Assembly (NCBI GenBank): GCA_947169185.1
Contig: CAMVOS010000013.1
Location: 1-59,763 of the forward strand
Direction: 5' to 3'
DNA from: an uncultured Prevotella sp.
GTDB taxonomy: Bacteria; Bacteroidota; Bacteroidia; Bacteroidales; Bacteroidaceae
DNA: 59,763 bases
Shown: positions 16,030 through 23,559 of the stretch, one piece after another
Numbering within the stretch: the stretch's first letter is position 1
Layout: every line of letters starts with the position of its first letter
Made by a program: the position numbers and the translations under genes
The notes under the pieces: model-generated
What the model was told of the DNA's origin: nothing
Databases searched by the model: none
The model's input: the letters and a program-made list of their open reading frames with translations, nothing else

Positions 16030-17549
16030 TGAAGATAAAACGGAACATCATGAACCCGCGTGGCCTGTTCTTTATTCTTTTTTCATTATTATTCAGCCAC
16101 GCTGTGGCGCAGAATAACAATCCTTTTGGTCAGGGTCGAGCTGGTTTTGGAGGCAACAACAAATCAGCATTCAATCAGAATCGTGTCAACAACTTCAACG
16201 AATATCGTCAGAAGATTAATGCCGAATACATCAGCAAGACACGTGAGAAGTGGAATGCCTTCAGGGTTTCGCAGCCCCTGCCCGTGCCTGATAAGGACGT
16301 GAAGCCTGCACCTCCCATTATCATGAAGGATGACGAGGCTCGCAAGAAGAAGGAAGACAGACTCATCAAGATTCAGACCGTGATAAAGCCCGTCAAGCCT
16401 GCACCACGTCCGCAACCTGTCGCACCAGTTGAGGAGGCGCCAGAAGAGTCCAGCAAGCAGCTGTCGTTCTTGTATCTCGCTACGTCATGGAAAGCCCGTA
16501 CGCCAGACGCAGCAATTGTCCACTTGGCAGGTGTCAGCGAGAATGCTGTGGCTGATGGTTGGGAGAAACTATGCCAGCCTGCTTACAACAATCTGGTAGT
16601 CGACTGTCTGAGTCTGCGCACGCAATACAAGCTGTGCGACTGGGAATACCTCATGATGCTGCAGGCACTCAGCCAGAAAATCTATGGCAATGACACCAAT
16701 GAGGCAACCCTGCTCATGGCTTTCCTCTATTCGCAGTCTGGTTACAAAATCCGATTAGGCGAAGCCAATAATAAGTTGCAGATGCTCTATGCCAGTCAGC
16801 ATATCATCTACAACAAACGCTATTTTACGCTGGATGGTGATAAGTTCTATCCCTTGAACGATAAAATAAGCGACTTGCGCATCAACGAGGCTAAGTATCC
16901 TAAGGAGCAGTCGTTGTCGCTATGGGTACCTGTTTCACCCTACGCAACCTTTCAGGCTTCTCCCTTACGTGAACTCAAGGCAAAGCGTTATCCGGATATG
17001 TCTGTCAAGGTCAGTGTCAACAAGAATCAGATGCCTTTCTATGAGTCATATCCTACCAGCGAGGTGGGTGGTAACTTCATGACCCGCTGGGCAATGTATG
17101 CCAATACCCCCATCTGCGAGGAAGCCAAAAAGGAGCTGTATCCTCAGTTGAAGAAAGGACTGACGGGCATCTCAGAACTTATGTGCGTCGAGAAACTGCT
17201 GAACTGGGTACAAACAGCCTTCGTCTACAAATATGATGAAGAGGTGTGGGGACAAGATCGTGCCTTCTTCCCTGACGAGACGCTGTACTATCCCTATTGC
17301 GACTGTGAAGACCGCTCTATTCTCTTCACCCGTCTGGTGCGTGACCTGTTAGGATTCAAGTGTGTCTTGGTATACTATCCAGGCCATTTGGCATCGGCAG
17401 TAGCGATTCCTGGGGAAGCAAAGGGCGATTACCTCATGGTCAACGGCAAGCGTTTCATGATATGTGACCCCACCTATATCGGTGCATCCGTAGGCAACAC
17501 CATGCCCGATATGGATAATGCGCAAGCAAAAGTCATACTCTTGGACTAA
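16029..17549 (+). CDS. Exported transglutaminase-like cysteine enzyme
   Basis: 506 residues, signal peptide (NPRGLFFILFSLLFSHAVAQ). Asn/Gly-rich and Pro-rich low-complexity linker to residue about 140, then a helical region, then a transglutaminase-like core. The Cys-His-Asp triad is visible: YCDCEDRSILF (C426), YYPGHLASAV (H453) and ICDPTYIGAS (D480); the order and spacing match the transglutaminase/peptidase core (GDCxD...H...D). The substrate is unknown: such domains cleave peptides or cross-link glutamine. It closes the operon and is the only catalytic member seen, so it may process or cross-link the preceding exported proteins (inference). The start may be 16029 or the in-frame ATG at 16050. 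Confidence 0.82.
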   Translation: MKIKRNIMNPRGLFFILFSLLFSHAVAQNNNPFGQGRAGFGGNNKSAFNQNRVNNFNEYRQKINAEYISKTREKWNAFRVSQPLPVPDKDVKPAPPIIMKDDEARKKKEDRLIKIQTVIKPVKPAPRPQPVAPVEEAPEESSKQLSFLYLATSWKARTPDAAIVHLAGVSENAVADGWEKLCQPAYNNLVVDCLSLRTQYKLCDWEYLMMLQALSQKIYGNDTNEATLLMAFLYSQSGYKIRLGEANNKLQMLYASQHIIYNKRYFTLDGDKFYPLNDKISDLRINEAKYPKEQSLSLWVPVSPYATFQASPLRELKAKRYPDMSVKVSVNKNQMPFYESYPTSEVGGNFMTRWAMYANTPICEEAKKELYPQLKKGLTGISELMCVEKLLNWVQTAFVYKYDEEVWGQDRAFFPDETLYYPYCDCEDRSILFTRLVRDLLGFKCVLVYYPGHLASAVAIPGEAKGDYLMVNGKRFMICDPTYIGASVGNTMPDMDNAQAKVILLD

Positions 17550-17559
17550 TTGAGACATT

Positions 17560-17580
17560 CTTTGACCTAAAGGTACAAAG
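17560..17580 (+). terminator. Weak hairpin after the exported-protein operon
   Basis: CTTTGACC (17560-17567) pairs with GGTaCAAAG (17572-17580), one bulge, four-base loop, no U-tract. May be a weak terminator or nothing. Confidence 0.3.
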
Positions 17581-17592
17581 TGTGGCGTTGCA

Positions 17593-17624
17593 ATGAGATA
17601 ATGAGAAAATGAGACATTGAGAGG
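17593..17624 (+). repeat. 8-nt ATGAGAnA word array
   Basis: Four exact-period units: ATGAGATA (17593), ATGAGAAA (17601), ATGAGACA (17609), TTGAGAGG (17617). The last unit ends at the GTG start of the methylase gene and supplies its GAGAGG ribosome-binding site. Confidence 0.9.
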
Positions 17625-18421
17625 TGAACATTATTGAAATAACATCGCTAAAACAACCTGGAGTCGAGGTGTTCAGCACATTAACAGAAGCCCAGCTGCG
17701 TAATCGCTTAGATCCGCAGCGGGGCATCTTTATTGCAGAGAGTCCAAAGGTTATCCGCGTTGCCCTGCAGGCTGGCTACAAACCTGTCGCACTGCTATGC
17801 GAGCGTCGTCATATCGAGGGCGATGCGAAGGATATCATCGAGCGTTGTCCTGATATCCCTATCTATACAGGTCGTCGTGAACTATTGGCACAACTGACGG
17901 GCTACACCCTGACACGTGGTGTATTGTGTGCAATGCTGCGAAAGCCTGAGCGCTCAGTAGCAGAAGTCTGCAAGGATGCTCGACGCGTGGTTGTCATCCA
18001 AGGTGTTGTAGATACCACCAACATTGGTGCCATCTTCCGCTCGGCAGCAGCACTCGGCATCGATGCTGTCCTGTTAACGCGCGACTCATGCGACCCCTTG
18101 AACCGCCGCGCTGTCCGTGTATCCATGGGCTCCGTATTCCTCGTTCCCTGGACGTGGCTCGATATGCCAGCCTCCAGCCTTCATAACATTGGATTCCGTA
18201 CCGCAGCCATGGCCCTTACTGACGATAGCGTGACCCTCGACAACCCACAACTGAAAGTAGAGCCCCGTCTAGCCATCATCATGGGAACAGAGGGCGATGG
18301 ATTACCCCACGCCACCATAGCAGACTCTGACTACGTGGTCCGTATCCCAATGGCGCACAGCGTCGACTCCCTCAACGTAGCGGCAGCGGCTGCCGTTGCC
18401 TTTTGGGAATTGTGCAAATAA
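17624..18421 (+). CDS. RNA 2'-O-methyltransferase, SpoU/TrmH family
   Basis: 265 residues, SPOUT (alpha/beta knot) SAM-dependent methyltransferase acting on tRNA or rRNA ribose. N-terminal substrate-binding part (RGIFIAESPKVIRVAL), then SPOUT motifs: VVIQGVVDTTNIGAIFRSAAALG (Asn-Ile-Gly-Ala), GTEGDGLPH and the C-terminal RIPMAHSVDSLNVAAAAAV, all typical. Target base not decidable from sequence. Starts at a GTG (17624), the only start with a ribosome-binding site (GAGAGG); this is unusual in the window, where ATG is the rule. Confidence 0.9.
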   Translation: MNIIEITSLKQPGVEVFSTLTEAQLRNRLDPQRGIFIAESPKVIRVALQAGYKPVALLCERRHIEGDAKDIIERCPDIPIYTGRRELLAQLTGYTLTRGVLCAMLRKPERSVAEVCKDARRVVVIQGVVDTTNIGAIFRSAAALGIDAVLLTRDSCDPLNRRAVRVSMGSVFLVPWTWLDMPASSLHNIGFRTAAMALTDDSVTLDNPQLKVEPRLAIIMGTEGDGLPHATIADSDYVVRIPMAHSVDSLNVAAAAAVAFWELCK

Positions 18422-18437
18422 TAGCGCTTTGTTATAC

Positions 18438-19949
18438 CTATTTCCTTAGTTGCGGCACATATTGAACGGGGATGCCATCGCTGGACTTCAACACATTGGC
18501 AAACTCCTGAGGCGACACCTCGACAGGACCACGCATAAATTCAGGGATATTATAACACTTCAGGAACTGACGATGGTAGTCAGGATTGGCCTGTGGCAAT
18601 TCGAAAGGCTTGCTGCCCTTGCCGTTGGCATCAATATGTGCAAAGAACGGTCGGGTATAATTGCCATCGTCACGACGACTGCTGAAAACCACCCATCGTC
18701 CATTACTAGACCAAGCATGGTAGCTCTCCGTTTCGTGTGAATTGATTTCATCCATTGCACGAACCTGCCCTGTATTGAGATCCAGCAGGTAGAGATCGGC
18801 TTCACGATGCCAGATATGGAAAACACCATAATGTCCCATGGTAAACATGAGATAACGTCCATCGGGTGATGTGCGTGGCAAGGTAGCAGACATGCCATCG
18901 CCCACGGAATCGGCCTGGAACACTAGTTCGCGCGGACCAAACTGATAGGTGTCGGGATTGAAGGTTTTCTTATAAATATTGTATTTGACCTCCCGGTATC
19001 TGCGGATGACCTCGGAAACGTGGCTGACGGTATCACGGAACTCGAAATGTGCGCTACAATAATAGAGCGTCTTGCCATCAGGAGCCCAGACAGGAAACAC
19101 TTCAAACTCTGTCGTGTCATTCTCGATATTGGTTACTTCATTCTTATCCACATCATAGGCTATCAGGTCGCTTTCTGAATCATACACCTCTATTCTATTG
19201 GCATTTCGCGTATGGAAACTTTGCCTAGTCAAATTTGTGGAATAGACGATGAGCGGGAGCCACGGATGCCAAGCGGGATAGACACCTGCTGAAAGGACAG
19301 AGTCGTTGCGCATGTTGATCTTGCGCAACTTACCATCGTAGGCGATGATCGTGCCACCATGTAACTGACGGGCATGGAACTGCATGCGCTGAGGATTGTA
19401 CTGTTGATAGTTGTGGCAGTTAACACACTGTCCAGAAATTTCCTCGCTACACAGCATATTATTCACCATAACCTGTTCGTCATAATTTTCCAAACAACGC
19501 TGGTTCAGCGTCAGTTCCTCGTAAGCCACATAACTGGGTGAGATAAGTCGGTAGCTAAGGTATGAATCGATGCTGTCAGGAGAAACCATAATACGGAAGG
19601 ACTGATAACGCTTCCAAGCGTCATCAGTACGGGCAAATACCTCGACGTTAATATCCTTGCCAATGGCTTTGCTGACCAATGTGTGCCATTCGTCTATATC
19701 AGGCTGTACGGTGCTACCGCCACACACCATTTCATAGTCGCCTGCCGTAAAACGAGCCACCACTTCATCGCATGCATCCTCAAGTTCAAAGGTTAGAGGT
19801 GCAATGTTGAGGGGTATCGTCACGTCTGTAAAATCCGGATAGATACGAGGCGCTTGTTTGATGTCTGTAAATTGTTCGGGCACCTTAACATTATGGCAAG
19901 CCGTCAACAGGGCTGTCAGTGCCAGTACATATATGAATACTTTTTTCAT
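18438..19949 (-). CDS. Lipoprotein with TolB-like propeller and a CxxCH motif
   Basis: 503 residues; lipobox LLTACHN (Cys near 18). N-terminal domain of about 160 residues, then CVNCHNYQQY: a single CxxCH haem-attachment motif. From about residue 190 on, repeated blades such as WAPDGKTLYYCSA, TSPDGRYLMFT and SSNGRWVVFSSR are PD40/TolB-type propeller repeats. So it is a periplasm-facing, possibly haem-binding lipoprotein. It follows the membrane protein (19961-21796) after 11 nt, in one operon; similar pairs are known to me from Bacteroides, where they carry vague cytochrome-biogenesis labels. Single CxxCH without a cytochrome fold is not proof of haem. Confidence 0.78.
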   Translation of the reverse strand: MKKVFIYVLALTALLTACHNVKVPEQFTDIKQAPRIYPDFTDVTIPLNIAPLTFELEDACDEVVARFTAGDYEMVCGGSTVQPDIDEWHTLVSKAIGKDINVEVFARTDDAWKRYQSFRIMVSPDSIDSYLSYRLISPSYVAYEELTLNQRCLENYDEQVMVNNMLCSEEISGQCVNCHNYQQYNPQRMQFHARQLHGGTIIAYDGKLRKINMRNDSVLSAGVYPAWHPWLPLIVYSTNLTRQSFHTRNANRIEVYDSESDLIAYDVDKNEVTNIENDTTEFEVFPVWAPDGKTLYYCSAHFEFRDTVSHVSEVIRRYREVKYNIYKKTFNPDTYQFGPRELVFQADSVGDGMSATLPRTSPDGRYLMFTMGHYGVFHIWHREADLYLLDLNTGQVRAMDEINSHETESYHAWSSNGRWVVFSSRRDDGNYTRPFFAHIDANGKGSKPFELPQANPDYHRQFLKCYNIPEFMRGPVEVSPQEFANVLKSSDGIPVQYVPQLRK

Positions 19950-19960
19950 TGCAAAAGCTG

Positions 19961-21796
19961 TTAATACAAAGGAAGGTCGTGGATAAAGAAATAGTTGTAA
20001 TAGAAGGTATGGCCAAAACGTGCATAGAAGATGGGGCGCATCTCCTCTTCGCTGTCACTCGTCGCGTTATTGACCAGGTTCTCAAATTCCGCATAGTCCT
20101 TCTTTACCTGTTCGTCAAAGGGCATCCTGCTGATGTCAACACCTTCTTTCAGATGACCATACAGGTAGGCAGCCTCTTGATAATGAATCGGTATACGCTC
20201 GCCAGGATGACTGCGTACATAATCGGAGAAACGCGTCCAGAACATCGGGATGTCCTTCATCCATAGGGCCGCTATCAGCGACTGTTCCTTATAAAGCTTG
20301 TCGTCGCTGTTGCTACGGACGAAACGATTCATAATAAAATCTTCAGCCAGCATCATGTCATTACCCAGTACATCACCACTCGTCATCAGCTGGAAGATGG
20401 GCTTAAATTCAGCCTCAGCCTTCAGCTGATCAGGATGTCCGATAAAGCGTTCATATTTCTCAGCCCATGCCTTGTGATAGCGGGTGTGTTTCAATAACAC
20501 CACATACTTGCGGGCCTCTTGCCAATCACCATTTACCATGGCACAGCGCATCAGATATTTCAGATATTCAGCACGGAAACCGAACTCGACGCCTTGCTCC
20601 AGACACCAGCGGTGGCAGAAATTAGCAAGACCATAATTGTAGTACATACTATAACCTGCAACCTGCATCATTCGGATGGGTACTGGCGAGTTGCAAGGTT
20701 TTGAGCCATCCAGGTAATGATACATCTCATCGCCCTGACGCCCCAGCCGGAACAAAGCAAGATTGCGCATCATGATGATGGCTCGCGTAGGCTCTTCTTC
20801 ATCACCTGCTTCTTGAGCCAACACCCCTTCCCAGTCAAGATTCTCCATACACAGCTGCATACGGAACTCCTTGTGGAAATTGTGGTCTTTATACCAGAAC
20901 CGATGGATACTATAGCCTGCCATAGCCACCAAGGCAAGCTGGATGCAAAACCATACAACGGGCTTATTAGCCACCTTCATCCTACGTTCCCAAATGCCAT
21001 ACATCAGCGTCAGGAAAAGTAACGACGCTACCAGAACATAATATGGGATATAGTAATTAGGCAACTCTCTATCAACAATGAATAAAGGCAATCCCGTCCA
21101 CCAAATGTTTTGAATGTTTGTTTGGCAGAACACATAATTATAATAAAGTAGAGGCCAGAAGACTATCGACAGAATTGCGACTGCCGAAGCAATGATGCGA
21201 GAGGTAAGTGTATGTCCTTCCAATCGCCACATCAGCACACCCATCAGCAGAGCTGCCAAAAGGGCATAGAAACCTATCAATGGATACAGCATACCCGTAC
21301 TGGCGAAGATTAAAAAATGGCGAAGATAATACTTTGCTGGTACTAGACGGAACAGCCACACAGTGCCAACAGCTATGGTCGTACCGATGGCGGCAGCGAA
21401 GAAATGGCCTCGCAGCTTCAGATAGTAGACCCAATAGCCAATATCGACATTCATGATGATAATGGCTGCCAAAGGAATGAGTAATACCGCCATCCATCTG
21501 ACAGGTATGCGGAATGCACGCCACATAACCACCAACAGTACTGCCCACCATAGCGTGAGCAAGGTTACACCCAGCCAAGGGACATAGAAAAACTCGGTAA
21601 AAAAGCACCCCAGATAGGTCAGCAGCCAACCAGAAGTCACCATCTGTTGTTTCAGAAACAGTGGTGTGTCCAGAAAAAGGTTCATTTCCTGCACCTTCCA
21701 TAAAAATGCCCGTTCGTATATGAGCAAACTGCCAGCAACGACCAACAACGACACTACAACAAGGGCTGGGCTTAATAGTTTCAGTTGATCCTTCAT
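19961..21796 (-). CDS. Polytopic membrane protein with soluble C-terminal helical domain
   Basis: 611 residues from the ATG at 21796. The ORF has an ATG 15 codons further upstream (21841), but the -7 box of the predicted promoter (21821-21828) lies between the two, so the upstream one would not be transcribed. About ten membrane segments in residues 10-330, then a soluble, TPR-like helical tail with WQEARKYVVLLKHT and YQEAAYLYGHL segments. I think it corresponds to a Bacteroidetes family called DUF6057, not checked. Co-transcribed with the CxxCH propeller lipoprotein; the pair could form a membrane complex. Function unknown. Confidence 0.75.
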   Translation of the reverse strand: MKDQLKLLSPALVVVSLLVVAGSLLIYERAFLWKVQEMNLFLDTPLFLKQQMVTSGWLLTYLGCFFTEFFYVPWLGVTLLTLWWAVLLVVMWRAFRIPVRWMAVLLIPLAAIIIMNVDIGYWVYYLKLRGHFFAAAIGTTIAVGTVWLFRLVPAKYYLRHFLIFASTGMLYPLIGFYALLAALLMGVLMWRLEGHTLTSRIIASAVAILSIVFWPLLYYNYVFCQTNIQNIWWTGLPLFIVDRELPNYYIPYYVLVASLLFLTLMYGIWERRMKVANKPVVWFCIQLALVAMAGYSIHRFWYKDHNFHKEFRMQLCMENLDWEGVLAQEAGDEEEPTRAIIMMRNLALFRLGRQGDEMYHYLDGSKPCNSPVPIRMMQVAGYSMYYNYGLANFCHRWCLEQGVEFGFRAEYLKYLMRCAMVNGDWQEARKYVVLLKHTRYHKAWAEKYERFIGHPDQLKAEAEFKPIFQLMTSGDVLGNDMMLAEDFIMNRFVRSNSDDKLYKEQSLIAALWMKDIPMFWTRFSDYVRSHPGERIPIHYQEAAYLYGHLKEGVDISRMPFDEQVKKDYAEFENLVNNATSDSEEEMRPIFYARFGHTFYYNYFFIHDLPLY

Positions 21797-21820
21797 TTTT
21801 TTGTTTTTGTTATTTGTGTG

Positions 21821-21828
21821 CAAAGGTA
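21821..21828 (-). promoter_or_regulatory. -7 box for the 21796-18438 operon
   Basis: Minus strand TACCTTTG followed by CA. 25 nt before the ATG at 21796; decides that start over the ATG at 21841. Confidence 0.65.
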
Positions 21829-21924
21829 ATGATATTTCCATATAAGGATACCTTCTTTTTAGTTAAATCAGTTAAAAAAATCCTATTTTAGCGTTCAAAA
21901 GTTCGGAGAATGCGGTATTTTTTC

Positions 21925-21932
21925 TACTTTTG
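21925..21932 (+). promoter_or_regulatory. -7 box of the TolC-family gene
   Basis: TACTTTTG with a TTCG at 21902-21905 as a poor -33. The TTG sometimes called as start at 21930 lies inside this box, so the ATG at 21951 (or 21954) is the real start; the leader would be about 15 nt. Confidence 0.6.
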
Positions 21933-21950
21933 CGGCAGATTGCAAACAAT

Positions 21951-23441
21951 ATGATGAATACGACAGAAAAAATTATAGTAAAAACGGTACGGGTGCTGGC
22001 GCTCGGTATATTCTTTTTCTTGCCACTGAATAGTAGTGCACAACGGGTTCTAACACTAGACAGTTGTCGGGCAATGGCACTGAGGAGCAACAAGCAGATG
22101 AGTGTGTCGAAGGCTAAACAGGAGGTAGCTGCCAATCTGCGCAAGTCTGCACGTACCAAATATTTACCTCATATCAGTGCATTAGGAGGTTATGTTCATA
22201 CCAGCAAAGAGGTGTCGATACTGAACGATGACCAGAAGTCGGCACTCAGCAACTTAGGCACCAATGCCGCTACGGGATTGCAAACGTCACTTGGTCCCTA
22301 TGCCACGATATTACCAACTCCACTGCAGACAAAATTGGCAGGCGACTTGGGGGCGCTGGCTAACACACTTGACCAATTTGGTTTAGGCGTTGTCGATGCT
22401 TTTCGTACCGATACACGTAACATCGTTGCCGGTACCGTTATGTTTACCCAGCCCATATTTATGGGCGGTGCCATCGTGGCCATGAACAAGATGGCGGACA
22501 TCAATGAGGAATTGGCTGCTAACTCCCTGGAAGCCAGACGACAGAGTACGTTATTCAGTATTGACCAGGCCTACTGGCAGGTCGTATCCTTGCGTCACAA
22601 AGAGAAACTGGCTCAGAGCTTTTTGGAACTGGTGAAGAAACTGGACAGCGATGTACAGAAAATGGTAGAAGAGGGCGTGGCTACAAAGAGCGACCGCCTG
22701 AATGTCAGTGTCAAAGTGAACGAAGCTGAAATGGCGCTTACGAAGGTTACTGATGGCCTTGTATTATCGAAAATGCTGCTTTGTCAGCTTTGCGGACTCC
22801 CCGTCAACGAACCAGTGATATTGGCTGACGAGGAGACAGAAAACATCGCTACCATACAGATTTCTGCCCAACCTGATGTCGAGCAGGCTACCCAAAAACG
22901 CCCTGAACTAAAGATGCTGCAGAATACCGTAGACTTAGCTCATCAGACCACAAATCTGTTGAAAGCAGGCAACCTGCCAAAAGTGCTTCTGACTGGTGGC
23001 TATGCCATAAGTAACCCAAACACATTCAATGGCTTTGAAAAGAAATTTGCCGGTTTCTGGAACATTGGTGTTATGGTTCATGTACCTATATGGAACTGGG
23101 GTGACGTACGCTATAAGGTGCGTGCTGCAAAAGGCGCCACAACTATTGCCAACTTAGAACTGGACGAAGCACGCGAAATGATAGAGTTGCAGGTGAACCA
23201 AAAGGCATTCCTTGTAAATGAAGCCAACAAAAAGTTAGCTATGGCGCAGTCGAATATTGCACGTGCAGAAGAGAACCTGCGCACAGCAAACCTTGGCTTC
23301 AAGGAGGGAGTTATTTCGTCGACTATCGTCATTGAGGCCCAAACTGCTTGGTTACAGGCTCAGTCACAGAAAATTGATGCAGAGATTGACGTTAAACTCA
23401 GTCAGGTTGAACTGCAGAAGGTCACAGGTACATTAGAGTAA
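21951..23441 (+). CDS. TolC-family outer-membrane efflux protein
   Basis: 496 residues. Signal peptide ends near NSSAQ. Two outer-membrane-efflux repeats made of long helices: first about residues 35-265, second about 285-490. Typical elements: LTLDSCRAMALRSNKQM at the start, SIDQAYWQVVSLRHKEKLAQ, a GVATKSDRLNVSVKVNEA block, RPELKMLQNTVDLA in the second half and FKEGVISSTIVIEAQT near the end. Forms a trimeric outer-membrane channel for an export pump. Here it is unaccompanied: no membrane-fusion protein or inner-membrane pump follows, and the next genes are unrelated LruC proteins. Its partners are probably elsewhere. Confidence 0.9.
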   Translation: MMNTTEKIIVKTVRVLALGIFFFLPLNSSAQRVLTLDSCRAMALRSNKQMSVSKAKQEVAANLRKSARTKYLPHISALGGYVHTSKEVSILNDDQKSALSNLGTNAATGLQTSLGPYATILPTPLQTKLAGDLGALANTLDQFGLGVVDAFRTDTRNIVAGTVMFTQPIFMGGAIVAMNKMADINEELAANSLEARRQSTLFSIDQAYWQVVSLRHKEKLAQSFLELVKKLDSDVQKMVEEGVATKSDRLNVSVKVNEAEMALTKVTDGLVLSKMLLCQLCGLPVNEPVILADEETENIATIQISAQPDVEQATQKRPELKMLQNTVDLAHQTTNLLKAGNLPKVLLTGGYAISNPNTFNGFEKKFAGFWNIGVMVHVPIWNWGDVRYKVRAAKGATTIANLELDEAREMIELQVNQKAFLVNEANKKLAMAQSNIARAEENLRTANLGFKEGVISSTIVIEAQTAWLQAQSQKIDAEIDVKLSQVELQKVTGTLE

Positions 23442-23490
23442 AAAGTGAAATAATATAAAAAAATCGCTATTTATTTCGACAAATCAAAAA

Positions 23491-23518
23491 AATATTCGTA
23501 CCTTTGCCAACGAATATT
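23491..23518 (+). promoter_or_regulatory. -7 box inside an inverted repeat (operator candidate)
   Basis: AATATTCG (23491-23498) and CGAATATT (23511-23518) are perfect 8-bp inverted arms; the 12-nt spacer holds TACCTTTG (23499-23506), the -7 box of the LruC-protein gene. A DNA-binding dimer on these arms would cover the promoter. Confidence 0.6.
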
Positions 23519-23559
23519 CATTGATTTTACAATAGTTAACTATATTTTACAAGGGAAAT

